A stretch of 36,122 bases of DNA. It comes from Chitinophagaceae bacterium UBA4857. Its GTDB lineage: Bacteria; Bacteroidota; Bacteroidia; Chitinophagales; Chitinophagaceae. Numbering within the stretch: the stretch's first letter is position 1; each line of letters opens with the position of its first letter. The DNA is taken from the NCBI GenBank assembly GCA_002399735.1, contig DHEF01000006.1, forward strand, positions 87,073 to 123,194, given 5' to 3'. Shown piece after piece: positions 7,812 to 16,023 of the stretch. The notes under the pieces were generated by a model. The model was not told the origin of the DNA. It was given only the letters and a program-made list of their open reading frames with translations, and did no database searches. The translations under genes were made by a program, and so were the position numbers.

Positions 7812-10247
7812 TTATTGTGCGTTTACACGTTGTTTCTCGGTGTCCGAGCCGCCTGACTTTCGGGCATTTAAAGATTTACCTTTATTGAAACGATAACCAA
7901 AGGAAATAGTTATTGCACGGCTATCCAGATAGCTTTTCCAGTTGGCTTTTGAGTTGGCTATATTACGTATATCGCCACCGGGCTGGTTGGTGTAAAAAAT
8001 ATCGCTAACACTAAGTCTGACAGTGCCTTTGCCTTTCCATATTTTTTGTGCAAGGCCGGCACGCATTTGCCAAACCGGTATAATTAAAAACTGTGTAACC
8101 AATATGCGTGATTGGTACGAGCCGCTAAGCTCGGCACTCAGGTTTTTGGTTATACTAAATTGGTTGGTTGGGCCTATGTAATAATAAAAACGTCCTTCAT
8201 CTAAAATTTGGTCGTATATAACCGCTTTAAAGCTTAGATTTTTTACTTCGGTGTACAACTGTAAAGTCCACCACTTGGTAAATTTAAACGTTCCGTTTAC
8301 ACTAACACCGTATGCAATTTGTTTACCAAAGTTTCCAGGGCGGCTGTAATAAATGGTACCGCGTTGTTCGTTTGTTTCGTTAATAAGATCGTGGGTGATG
8401 CTATACTCCAATGCGGTAGTAAGAAAATTTTTATAGGTATGTGTTAACTCAAAATTATAAGAGAAGGTTGGTTTTAAAAACGGATTACCGCCGTAATATG
8501 TGTACCTATCCATAGGATAAGTAAACGGATTCATGCTTTGGTAATTAGGCCTGTCTATACGACGGCCAAACGAAAAACCAAGCTGGTGTGTATTGGTACT
8601 ATCAAAACGATATAATGCATAAGCAGTAGGAAACAAGCTTGCATAATTACGTGTGAAAGAAGAATCATCTTTTGTTGGGTTACCAAACTGGCGACCATCA
8701 ATACCCGTATGTTCAAAACGTAAACCGGCTTGTACAGAAAGTTTTTTCCAATCTTTTGAGTAATTCAGGTAGGCTGCATTAATTAATTCTTTATACTGAA
8801 AACGATTAGAAAAATCGTAGTTAGGTGTTTTGACATTAGTATCTACATCATAGAAGTCGGCAATATTATCGGTGCTCACATGACTTATTTTATAACCGGC
8901 GCCACCTGTGCCACCACCTTTTAATGTTTTGGTATAATCAAGCTTGGCTGTTTTAATATTTAACTCAGCCGGTAGTGATGAATACAATACTGATTTGTCT
9001 TGTAAAACATGGTCCGGTGTAAAAACAGCGTTGGTTAAGTTCTGTGTTTGATTGGCATCGTATTTTATATAATCAAAATTGGCCGTTAGTTCTTCTCCCG
9101 CTTTTATTTTATAAGCGTAGTTAAGATTTACACTACCACTTTTCCATTTTCTATCAGAGGGATTTGTAGCCTCTACCAAACTGGTAATATTGTTATTATT
9201 GTCCAGCACTTTGGCGTTATTATCGGCCTCTACATGCGCTGGGTTAATAAAGCCGGAAAGTACAAATCCTACAGTAGTTTTATTGGTCACGTAATAGTCC
9301 ATTCCAAGGTTCATATTACGACCCATAAACTTGCGTTTAAAGTAAGTATTTTGTGTAAAGCCCGAATTATAAGTGCCGTTGTTGTTATAGTAGTAACGGT
9401 TAATGGTAAGATCCTGATAAGAATTGTTTTCGCTAATACCAATGTTTGTAAACAGATTTATTTTATTAATACGGTAGTTAAGATTAAAACTGTTATTGGT
9501 ACGCATGTAACGGCCTTGTGCGTAGCTAAGGTTAATACCACCATTAATACCTACAGCCTTGTTTTTCTTAAGCCTGATATTAATTACACCGGCATTACCT
9601 GCTGCATCGTATTTTGCCGGAGGGTTGGTCATAATTTCAATTACATCAATTGAACCGGATGGTATTGATTTTAAATAACCGGCCAGGTCTCCGGCAGATA
9701 AATAAGTAGGTTTATCATCAATTACAACCACTACACCGCTTTTGCCTTTTAAAGAAATATTACCATCAACATCTACCAATATACCCGGCGATTTTTCTAA
9801 TACTTCCAATGCTGTTGTTCCTGCATTGGTAATTAATGCATCTGGGTTAATAACGGTACGGTCAATTTTTCTTTCCACAAAAGGTTTGCGTGATGTTACA
9901 CTTACCTCTCCTAAAGATTGTACATCTTTCTGTAACACAATATCTGCTAACACCACCTGCGGCTGATTGGTGTTAATATCAATTACACTACTATAATATT
10001 TTTGGTAACCTACAAGCGTAATACGCACCACATAGGTAGCATTTTTTAATTGCTCAAACTCAAACCTGCCCGACGAATCGATGAAACTTGTTTTTACAAA
10101 TGCACTATCCGTAGCATTTATTAGTGTTGCTACTGCACCATTTAATTCGGTAGCGGAGGCGTTACTTACACGGCCTGTTATTTTCCCAGATTGTGCTTGT
10201 ACAGCAACGGTTAATAACAGTAAAGCAGTTACAAAAAAAGATTGCAT
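7812..10247 (-). CDS. TonB-dependent-receptor-like outer-membrane beta-barrel protein
   Basis: 811 residues. A signal peptide (about 1-18) precedes a carboxypeptidase-regulatory-like Ig domain (GKITGRVSNASATELNGAVA onward, about 22-105), a TonB plug-like domain (about 112-230, with TTALEVLEKSPGILVD and PPAKYDAAGNAGVINI), and a beta-barrel of the OMP_b-brl_3 type to about 780. The charged tail after the last strand (GKSLNARKSGGSDTEKQ) is unusual, since most barrels end in an aromatic residue. Likely TonB-linked uptake or export, substrate unknown. No SusD partner is present. The -7-like TATTATTG about 25 nt upstream of the ATG is a 7/8 match. Confidence 0.9.
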   Translation of the reverse strand: MQSFFVTALLLLTVAVQAQSGKITGRVSNASATELNGAVATLINATDSAFVKTSFIDSSGRFEFEQLKNATYVVRITLVGYQKYYSSVIDINTNQPQVVLADIVLQKDVQSLGEVSVTSRKPFVERKIDRTVINPDALITNAGTTALEVLEKSPGILVDVDGNISLKGKSGVVVVIDDKPTYLSAGDLAGYLKSIPSGSIDVIEIMTNPPAKYDAAGNAGVINIRLKKNKAVGINGGINLSYAQGRYMRTNNSFNLNYRINKINLFTNIGISENNSYQDLTINRYYYNNNGTYNSGFTQNTYFKRKFMGRNMNLGMDYYVTNKTTVGFVLSGFINPAHVEADNNAKVLDNNNNITSLVEATNPSDRKWKSGSVNLNYAYKIKAGEELTANFDYIKYDANQTQNLTNAVFTPDHVLQDKSVLYSSLPAELNIKTAKLDYTKTLKGGGTGGAGYKISHVSTDNIADFYDVDTNVKTPNYDFSNRFQYKELINAAYLNYSKDWKKLSVQAGLRFEHTGIDGRQFGNPTKDDSSFTRNYASLFPTAYALYRFDSTNTHQLGFSFGRRIDRPNYQSMNPFTYPMDRYTYYGGNPFLKPTFSYNFELTHTYKNFLTTALEYSITHDLINETNEQRGTIYYSRPGNFGKQIAYGVSVNGTFKFTKWWTLQLYTEVKNLSFKAVIYDQILDEGRFYYYIGPTNQFSITKNLSAELSGSYQSRILVTQFLIIPVWQMRAGLAQKIWKGKGTVRLSVSDIFYTNQPGGDIRNIANSKANWKSYLDSRAITISFGYRFNKGKSLNARKSGGSDTEKQRVNAQ

Positions 10248-10794
10248 AAAAAAGGTTTATGCAGCAATAATACAGTTTTAGTGAGTGGTTAAAATCACCT
10301 GTACATACGATATTGATAAGCGGTAAAAAACAAGCAGGTTTTTACATGAATGTTAAAGCAAGTGTATCAAAAGCGGACAGTGAGAGAGGGAGAAGTCGGG
10401 AAGTCCAAGAGTTCGAAAAACCGAGAGTTGGTGAGTGAATTGTGAATAGTCAATAGTAAATCTTTGTACGTTGTTTGTTAGAAATGTATTAAGTCTGAAC
10501 TATTAAATCTTAGATCAAAAAATCGGAGATCATAGATTGGTGCAAATCGTAAATTGGTAAATCAGAAATCCTACATTTCAAGGGCTGCCCGACTGGCAGT
10601 AGTAGCTGCAATGGTGTGTGGGCTTAGCAGCCAGGCATTGCACTACTACAGAAGGCGGGAACAAAAGCTGACGGGAGTTACTACTGCTGACAGCCCCAAT
10701 TAATTAAAAAAATTATAGAAATAACAAAAGAAAAACATATTGTTTTTATGCTTAAACGTACTGAACTTTGTTGCTTTAAAATTGTAATGGTAAT
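10248..10794. other. Gene-free intergenic region with degenerate short repeats
   Basis: 547 nt without a credible gene. About 10375-10570 is low-complexity sequence made of diverged short units (AGTCGGGAAGTCC and AGAGTTCGAAAA; GTGAATAGTCAATAGTAAATC; AAATCGTAAATTGGTAAATC), a kind of intergenic filler common in this group. The part at 10582-10697 is a structured repeat described separately. A 7/8 -7-like TAAAATTG precedes the DsbA-like gene. Confidence 0.6.
10582..10697. repeat. Structured repeat with alternative hairpins
   Basis: GGGCTG (10582-10587) and GCAGTAGTA (10596-10604) pair with CAGCCC (10691-10696) and TACTACTGC (10679-10687). Alternatively GTAGTAGCTGCAATG (10599-10613) pairs with CATTGCACTACTAC (10636-10649). 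The two pairings are mutually exclusive. The end TACTACTGCTGAC resembles the end of the family core at 24423-24436 and 31675-31688, so this is probably a diverged relative. Confidence 0.55.
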
Positions 10795-11427
10795 ATGAAA
10801 ACGATATACTATTGTTATGATGCGTATTGCGGCTGGTGTTATGGCTTTAGCAACGTAATAAAAAAATTAAGCGAAGAATATAAGGAGCATTTTTATTTTG
10901 AAGTTTTAAGTGGCGGTATGATTGTAGGCGAATATGTAAAGCCTATAAGCTCCATTGCCAGCTATATTAAACAGGCTTACCCCACGGTGGAAGAAAGAAC
11001 CGGTATTAAGTTTGGCGACGATTTTTTATGGCATATTAATAACCCCGATAAAAGCGACTGGTTTTTAAACTCATTGAAACCGGCCATTGCTTTGTGTGTG
11101 TTTAAAGAAATATACCCTGACCAGCAAGTAGCTTTTGCCGCCGACTTACAATATGCATTAAATTTTGAAGGCCGCGATTTAGATGATGATGAGGCTTACC
11201 GACACTTACTTACAAAATACAGTATTGAACCGGATGATTTTTATGCTAAACTAAAAAGCGAGGAATATAAAAAACTGGCTGAAGAAGAATTTGAAATGTG
11301 TAGACAGTTGCAGGTACGTGGCTTTCCGGCGGTGTTATTACAGGCGGAGGATAATAAATTTTATATGTTATCTAACGGTTATACTGATTATGAAACCATG
11401 AACGAAAGATTTAAACAACTGATATAA
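10795..11427 (+). CDS. DsbA/FrnE-family thioredoxin-fold oxidoreductase
   Basis: 210 residues. The thioredoxin-like active site CGWC lies at 12-15 (YCYDAYCGWCYGF), with a further Cys7; the cis-proline loop VRGFPAVLL is near 178-186. Between them is the alpha-helical insertion of DsbA-like proteins. There is no signal peptide, so unlike periplasmic DsbA it should be cytoplasmic, as for FrnE/2-hydroxychromene-isomerase-like proteins. A redox role toward an unknown substrate is inferred. A clean terminator follows. It is flanked by oppositely oriented genes, so it is a single transcription unit. Confidence 0.87.
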   Translation: MKTIYYCYDAYCGWCYGFSNVIKKLSEEYKEHFYFEVLSGGMIVGEYVKPISSIASYIKQAYPTVEERTGIKFGDDFLWHINNPDKSDWFLNSLKPAIALCVFKEIYPDQQVAFAADLQYALNFEGRDLDDDEAYRHLLTKYSIEPDDFYAKLKSEEYKKLAEEEFEMCRQLQVRGFPAVLLQAEDNKFYMLSNGYTDYETMNERFKQLI

Positions 11428-11444
11428 AATTTAGTATATTAAAG

Positions 11445-11480
11445 AAGGGATTGTTTACGAAACAATCCCTTTTGTTTTTT
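11445..11480. terminator. Intrinsic terminator
   Basis: A perfect 12-bp stem, AAGGGATTGTTT (11445-11456) with AAACAATCCCTT (11460-11471), ACG loop, then a T-rich run. It lies between the convergent DsbA-like gene and the GLPGLI gene and can serve both. Confidence 0.93.
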
Positions 11481-11487
11481 AAATGTT

Positions 11488-12285
11488 TTAACCGCCCGTT
11501 GTTCTGAAACGCATGCCGCCATTTTTTTGCATTTCATCCATTACTTTTTTTCTTTCGGCTTCGTATTCAGCAGGGGTATGTTTCTTTTTCCCTTTTGGTG
11601 GCTTAATGCTATCCAGTTTTACTTTTTCCGATACCGATGTTGCTTTGTACACCGTGCGACCGTTGCCAAAATCAAGCTCCAGAATTAAACCCGGTAATTG
11701 TCCTTCGTATAGCGTTGGCCCGGCCGGTACAGGTATGGCGGTGGTAAACCATGCATGCACGGTTAATGTATCAACACCTTCTACCCTTTCCATTTTACCA
11801 TCCGTCATGGTTGTTTTAAAGGTTTTGGTAATACGGGTTGTAGTAGCTTTCATGGATGGATAACCCAGGATAGTTTTTGTTTCGCCGGTCATTTTCCAGT
11901 TTTGGGTTCTGATGCTATCTTCCACAATAAAAGTTTTATCAAACAATTCTTTTTTCTCTGTTTTCATTTTGGTGTTAAAATCGGCAAACACAACATCGCC
12001 GGCACCGCCAAAACTAACGGTGCGTAACTGTACACCGCCTGTATTTATGTCGGGCTCGGGCCCTTGTTCGGCCGTTTGCCATAATGATTGATTATTACCA
12101 AAGCTTAATTCAAAATAACTGGTGCGGCTTTTAGGGAGCTCTATACCGGGAGGTAAGCCTTGTATCTGAATTTGCCCCTGTAGTTGTGTTACCATTTCGT
12201 ATTGAACAAAACCGGCTTTTGTTTGTGCTATGCCTGCAAGCGTTATGCCAGTTGCAACACTTGTTGCCAATAAATGTCGTATCAT
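11488..12285 (-). CDS. GLPGLI family protein
   Basis: 265 residues with a signal peptide (about 1-21). The family signature appears as YEGQLPGLILELDF, preceded by the typical HAWFTTAIPVPAGP block; upstream is the KMTGETKTILGYPSMKATT segment typical of this Bacteroidota family. The C terminus is Lys/Glu rich. Function is unknown; members are secreted and usually sit near TonB-linked outer-membrane receptors. Here the nearest one (7812-10247) is on the same strand but separated by the DsbA-like gene. The promoter does not carry the dyad seen at the second GLPGLI gene. It is divergent from the histidine kinase. Confidence 0.9.
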   Translation of the reverse strand: MIRHLLATSVATGITLAGIAQTKAGFVQYEMVTQLQGQIQIQGLPPGIELPKSRTSYFELSFGNNQSLWQTAEQGPEPDINTGGVQLRTVSFGGAGDVVFADFNTKMKTEKKELFDKTFIVEDSIRTQNWKMTGETKTILGYPSMKATTTRITKTFKTTMTDGKMERVEGVDTLTVHAWFTTAIPVPAGPTLYEGQLPGLILELDFGNGRTVYKATSVSEKVKLDSIKPPKGKKKHTPAEYEAERKKVMDEMQKNGGMRFRTTGG

Positions 12286-12303
12286 AATAATTGTTATTTA
12301 CGC

Positions 12304-12311
12304 CAAAGCTA
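12304..12311 (-). promoter_or_regulatory. -7 box for the first GLPGLI gene
   Basis: The minus strand reads TAGCTTTG, an exact TAnnTTTG match, 18 nt upstream of the ATG at 12285. No convincing TTTG is found at the -33 position. Confidence 0.6.
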
Positions 12312-12374
12312 TTGTTAACCAACAAGCTGTTGAGTTAACACACCTTGCATTTAGGTTAATAAAGGTTAAAAGCA

Positions 12375-12405
12375 TTTGCAAGCCAGTAATGACGGCCTAT
12401 TTTTG
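12375..12405 (+). promoter_or_regulatory. Consensus Bacteroidota promoter for the two-component operon
   Basis: TTTG (12375-12378), then exactly 19 nt, then TATTTTTG (12398-12405): a full match to the TTTG-N19-TAnnTTTG consensus known from Bacteroides. Transcription should start near 12410, giving a leader of about 75 nt before the kinase ATG. This is the best promoter in the window. Confidence 0.8.
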
Positions 12406-12486
12406 TAAAAAAATAATGAAACATTCGTTGTACTTTCAGGAACAGTTTATGTTGTAGTTAGTAAGGCTCGCAAATTTTATGTAGTA

Positions 12487-14169
12487 ATGAAGTCATCTCA
12501 ATGGTATAAAATATTGGTGGTTGTGGCACTGATGCTGGTTACAGGTTTTCAGGTGTATTGGCTTAAAGATACCTATAAGCGGGAGCAACAGGCATTAAAC
12601 GTAAAAACGGATGGACTGTTTAACGAAATGGTACGTACCATGCAGGACTCTGCTTTACAAGCCCGCATTCCTTTCAGAGTAATGCAGGATACTAGCTATA
12701 AAAAAGCGGTAAAAGTAAACAACTTTGGCAGGACAACACCGCAACGTACCAGTAAAGATATTAGGATAGCCAGGCTTGCTACTGTATTACAACAACAAAC
12801 AAAAAATCTGGATAGTATGCCCAAACCCGGGCATATTATGATTACACTTAAAACTGACTCTTTTAGTTTTAATACTACCGATAAAGTTTTACTCGACTCT
12901 TTATCTACAGATAAAATAAAGAAAATAATTGTGAGGAGATCTGGCAAGCCCGGTGATTCAGTAACAAGCCCTCCGTCCCTGCATATTACACCGTTAGATA
13001 CATTAAGGAGTATTACTTTAAAAAAAGATACCCTTATAAAAATAAAGCCTGCGCGAAAAGAAACTGCGGCCTCTTTAAATGCAACAGCCAGTTGGCAGCC
13101 GGTAACTCCTGACAGTGCTGTGAGAGTTGTTTCCTATGCTCAACCATACCAGTTTTCATTTACACTTGACTCATTGTTTAAAGATTTGTTGAATGATACG
13201 ATTGTAGAAAAATCTTTCTCAAAAATATTATTGCAACAAAATTTACCGGTTCAGTTTACTGTTAGTCGTAAAGACAGCAGCGAAAAACCCAAAGGTAACA
13301 GGCCGCCCATGTTTGCCGGAGCTACCGAACAACAAATGTATAAACTACAACTCGGCGATAACGTTGGTTATTTGCTTAACAATATTAAACTGCCCATTTT
13401 ATTTTCTGTATTCTTAGTAGGCGTTACCGTGTTTTCTTTCCTGTTGTTATACCGCAACTGGAAAAAACAAAAACGCTTAACCGATATAAAAAACGAATTC
13501 ATCAGTAATATTACCCACGAACTTAAAACACCTATTGCAACCGTAGGCGTAGCCATGGAAGCACTCAGTAATTTTAATGCACTCAACAACCCGGAAAGAG
13601 CAAAAGAATATATTGATATTTCTAAACAAGAATTAAACAGACTTTCCCTATTGGTAGATAAAGTATTGAAACTATCCATGTTTGAAAACAAGGAAATTGA
13701 AGTACAATATCAGCAAGTTTCTTTAGAAGATATTACCAAAGAAGTAATGGACTCTATGCGCTTGCAACTGGAAAAACGTAAAGCTATTTGTAACTTACAG
13801 GTGCAAACTAACGGATTGGTGAAAGGCGATAAAATGCACCTGTTAAGTGTTGTTTATAACTTGCTGGACAATGCACTTAAATACAGTAACAATAACCCTG
13901 TAATAGATATTCTGATAAAAGAGTCGGATAACCATATTCAACTATCTGTTACTGATAACGGCATTGGCATACCGTCCGAATATACCAGCAAAGTATTCGA
14001 AAAATTTTTCCGGGTGCCGCATGGCGATACACATACTGCAAAAGGTTACGGTTTAGGGTTGAGTTATGTATGGCAGGTAATACATAAACATAACGGAACT
14101 ATTCAGGTACAATCACAACAAGATAACGGCACTACGTTTACCATTACATTACCTAAATACGCATCATAA
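12487..14169 (+). CDS. Sensor histidine kinase
   Basis: 560 residues. One membrane segment near the N terminus (about 9-25) and a second at about 300-321 bracket a roughly 275-residue periplasmic sensor region of no recognised fold. The cytoplasmic part has the H box NITHELKTPIATV with His344 as phospho-acceptor, the N box NLLDNALKYS, the G1 box DNGIGIP and the G2 box KGYGLGLSYV. The protein autophosphorylates and passes phosphate to the regulator encoded 2 nt downstream. The signal is unknown; there is no HAMP or PAS domain visible. Expressed from the consensus promoter at 12375-12405. Confidence 0.95.
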   Translation: MKSSQWYKILVVVALMLVTGFQVYWLKDTYKREQQALNVKTDGLFNEMVRTMQDSALQARIPFRVMQDTSYKKAVKVNNFGRTTPQRTSKDIRIARLATVLQQQTKNLDSMPKPGHIMITLKTDSFSFNTTDKVLLDSLSTDKIKKIIVRRSGKPGDSVTSPPSLHITPLDTLRSITLKKDTLIKIKPARKETAASLNATASWQPVTPDSAVRVVSYAQPYQFSFTLDSLFKDLLNDTIVEKSFSKILLQQNLPVQFTVSRKDSSEKPKGNRPPMFAGATEQQMYKLQLGDNVGYLLNNIKLPILFSVFLVGVTVFSFLLLYRNWKKQKRLTDIKNEFISNITHELKTPIATVGVAMEALSNFNALNNPERAKEYIDISKQELNRLSLLVDKVLKLSMFENKEIEVQYQQVSLEDITKEVMDSMRLQLEKRKAICNLQVQTNGLVKGDKMHLLSVVYNLLDNALKYSNNNPVIDILIKESDNHIQLSVTDNGIGIPSEYTSKVFEKFFRVPHGDTHTAKGYGLGLSYVWQVIHKHNGTIQVQSQQDNGTTFTITLPKYAS

Positions 14170-14171
14170 TT

Positions 14172-14870
14172 ATGCAAGCAACTAAAGTTTTATACATAGA
14201 AGATGAATTATTTCTGGGCAAGATTGTAAAAGAAAGCCTGGAAAGCAGGGGCTTTGAAGTATTTATGGAAGACGATGGTGCTAAAGCTTTTGACCTGTTT
14301 ACCCAAACGCAACCTGATATTTGCGTACTGGATGTAATGTTGCCCAATAAAGATGGCTTTGCCATTGCCGATGAAATAAGAATGGTGAACGATGAAGTGC
14401 CCATTATTTTTTTAACCGCCAAAGTACAAACCGAAGATGTGGTAAAAGGTTTTGCCATGGGTGCTAACGATTATATACGCAAGCCATTTAGCATGGAAGA
14501 GCTGATTGTACGCATACACAATGCGCTTAAAAACAAAACCACCGACAAGGAACAACCTAATAATTCATCGCTGGATAATGTACAGTTAGGTAATTACCAG
14601 TTTCATGTAAAACGCCAGACACTTAGCCATGGTAACGAAGAAAAAAAACTTTCCTACCGCGAAAGCGAATTACTAAAATTACTTTATCAGCACCGCGATG
14701 TCATCATCGATCGTCGTGACATACTCAACCTTTTATGGGGCAACGATTCGTTTTTTAACAGTCGCAACCTGGATGTATACATAACCAAACTACGCAGCTA
14801 TTTAAAAAACGACCATTCATTGGAAATTATAACCATTAAAGGAATTGGCTACAGGTTTGTAATGCCCTAA
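14172..14870 (+). CDS. OmpR-family response regulator
   Basis: 232 residues. The receiver domain (about 4-118) has the acidic pair ED at 10-11, phospho-acceptor Asp54 in VLDVMLP, the Thr of FLTAK and the Lys of RKPF. The C-terminal winged-helix DNA-binding domain (about 135-231) ends NLDVYITKLRSYLKND and GIGYRFV, typical of OmpR/PhoB regulators. The start codon is 2 nt after the kinase stop, so the pair is co-transcribed and probably translationally coupled. The target genes are not evident; the small membrane protein 35 nt downstream is the obvious candidate partner. Confidence 0.96.
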   Translation: MQATKVLYIEDELFLGKIVKESLESRGFEVFMEDDGAKAFDLFTQTQPDICVLDVMLPNKDGFAIADEIRMVNDEVPIIFLTAKVQTEDVVKGFAMGANDYIRKPFSMEELIVRIHNALKNKTTDKEQPNNSSLDNVQLGNYQFHVKRQTLSHGNEEKKLSYRESELLKLLYQHRDVIIDRRDILNLLWGNDSFFNSRNLDVYITKLRSYLKNDHSLEIITIKGIGYRFVMP

Positions 14871-14905
14871 TAACTACCTTCACCAAAACTTATAAAGTAG
14901 TTATT
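14869..14905 (+). other. Hairpin at the response-regulator stop codon
   Basis: AATAACTAC (14869-14877) pairs with GTAGTTATT (14897-14905), a 9-bp stem with a 19-nt loop that includes the last two bases of the regulator's stop codon and ends directly before the ATG of the next gene. It lacks a T run, so it is more likely an RNA-processing or translation-modulating stem than a terminator. Confidence 0.45.
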
Positions 14906-15202
14906 ATGAAACCCATGACCCGCTCCAAAGCAACCCTTATTATTTTTATACTGGTAATTGTTGCTGCCGCATGGTTTACCAACCCGGGTATGGATAGTTT
15001 TAAAAACTATTTTAGCAATAACACCAAACTTACTTCGGCACCTATTATTCAACAGACTGATTATAAACTTTACTCCGTTTACCAGGTGACCTATTACGAT
15101 ACCAAACAAGTGCCCGACTCCAACGGTCAGTTAAACACCATCGTGGTGCCCGGCAAAACCGAAAAGTACCTGGCTTTGTTTACCAGATTTATTCAACTTT
15201 AA
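14906..15202 (+). CDS. Small single-span membrane protein, unknown
   Basis: 98 residues; the start could also be the Met at residue 4. A membrane segment at about 9-25 is followed by an external domain of about 70 residues with VYQVTYYDTKQVPDSNGQ and a KTEKYLALFTRF ending. It could instead be a secreted protein with an uncleaved signal. I do not recognise the family. It lies 35 nt after the response regulator on the same strand and is probably the third gene of the operon, perhaps modulating the kinase (inference). Confidence 0.6.
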   Translation: MKPMTRSKATLIIFILVIVAAAWFTNPGMDSFKNYFSNNTKLTSAPIIQQTDYKLYSVYQVTYYDTKQVPDSNGQLNTIVVPGKTEKYLALFTRFIQL

Positions 15203-15600
15203 TTGCTATATTTTTTTTGTTTGTCATCTGCAGTAACACAGATCATCGTCCCTTGTGATCCGATAGGATCGGGATGTAATTTATTTCCAGTGGAAATGAA
15301 TTAAAGACTTTCACTGCATCGTTCCGTTCGCTTATCATCATCGTACTGCTTTAAGCTGAAAGCTTAAGGCTGAAAGCGCAAAGCTTGTTTCCTATTATTT
15401 AACTACTCCCCCAATAATTAAGCGTAATGCTAACAACACGATGTTGAATAGCGGTATGCAGTACAAGAGTGCGACGCAAGGGACGATGATAGTAGTACTG
15501 AAGTTGATCTACTCAATAAAATTATAATGTAAGACGGTTTTCAAACCCCCTCCTTTGGAGGGGCTTGGGGAGGCTTCAATCAGGGCTGGGACGCTGGTAA
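15203..15600. repeat. Long copy of the dispersed intergenic repeat
   Basis: The gap 15203-15652 has no gene. Reading inverted it begins with the CCCCTCC-TTT-GGAGGGG hairpin (15547-15563), passes the ~50-bp core (15458-15500, with AGTGCGACGCAAGGGACGAT), an AAGCTGAAAGC-rich stretch (15353-15384), the TTTCCAGTGGAAATGAATT block (15285-15303) and ends near GTAACACAGATCATCG (15232-15247). The same block order is seen inverted in 28186-28520. It lies between the co-directional 98-residue gene and blaI. Confidence 0.8.
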
Positions 15601-15626
15601 CAAAATAATATATAAACATTCCGAAA

Positions 15627-15644
15627 TTTCGTATATTTACGAAA
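15627..15644 (+). promoter_or_regulatory. Putative BlaI operator overlapping the blaI -7 box
   Basis: A perfect 7-bp dyad with 4-nt spacer, TTTCGTA-TATT-TACGAAA, ending 8 nt before the blaI ATG. It contains TATATTTA (15632-15639), a 7/8 match to the -7 box, so a bound repressor would block transcription initiation. The same 18-bp element (16/18 identities) occurs at 20861-20878 and a further copy at 20879-20896. Confidence 0.75.
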
Positions 15645-15652
15645 ACAGAGAA

Positions 15653-16021
15653 ATGAAACTGGAAAAATTATCGGCCAGCGAAGAGGAAGCAATGATTGCC
15701 ATTTGGAAAACAGGTCCGGGTTTTGTAAAAGATTTTTTACAGGCAATGGAAAGCACCGACATACCTTATACTACACTAGCATCCATTATAAAAAATCTTG
15801 AAAAGAAAGGTTACGTAAAAAGCGAAAAGTTTGCTAACGCTTATCGTTACTCGCCTGTGGCCAAACAAGCCGAATACCGAAAAAAATATATGCAGGGCGT
15901 GGTGAGTAATTTTTTTCAAAGTTCCTATACCGAACTGGTTACGTTTTTTGCTAAAGACAAAAAAATTAGTACGCAGGAGCTAAAGGATATTATTAAATTG
16001 ATTGAAAAGGAAAATAAATAG
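15653..16021 (+). CDS. BlaI/MecI/CopY-family transcriptional repressor
   Basis: 122 residues, normal length for the family. The N-terminal winged helix (about 5-70) includes EEEAMIAIWKTGPGFVKDFL and YTTLASIIKNLEKKGYV, the recognition region; the C-terminal helices (about 75-120, with VVSNFFQSSYTELVTFF) mediate dimerisation. In the staphylococcal paralogues this region is cleaved upon signalling by the M56 partner; Asn86-Phe87 is a possible but unproven counterpart. It is co-transcribed with the M56 gene (2 nt gap). The dyad over its own promoter implies autorepression. Here it probably does not concern beta-lactams, as no beta-lactamase is near. Confidence 0.93.
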   Translation: MKLEKLSASEEEAMIAIWKTGPGFVKDFLQAMESTDIPYTTLASIIKNLEKKGYVKSEKFANAYRYSPVAKQAEYRKKYMQGVVSNFFQSSYTELVTFFAKDKKISTQELKDIIKLIEKENK

Positions 16022-16023
16022 TT

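Noticed and set aside
9234..9653. 139-residue + strand frame antisense to the outer-membrane receptor
   Set aside because: The repetitive Val/Ile/Thr composition is the mirror of the receptor's beta-barrel codons, as for the other antisense frames.
15203..15652. Repeats considered as a CRISPR array or tRNA-linked element
   Set aside because: No regular repeat-spacer spacing, no cas genes, and no tRNA cloverleaf was seen in any of the gaps.
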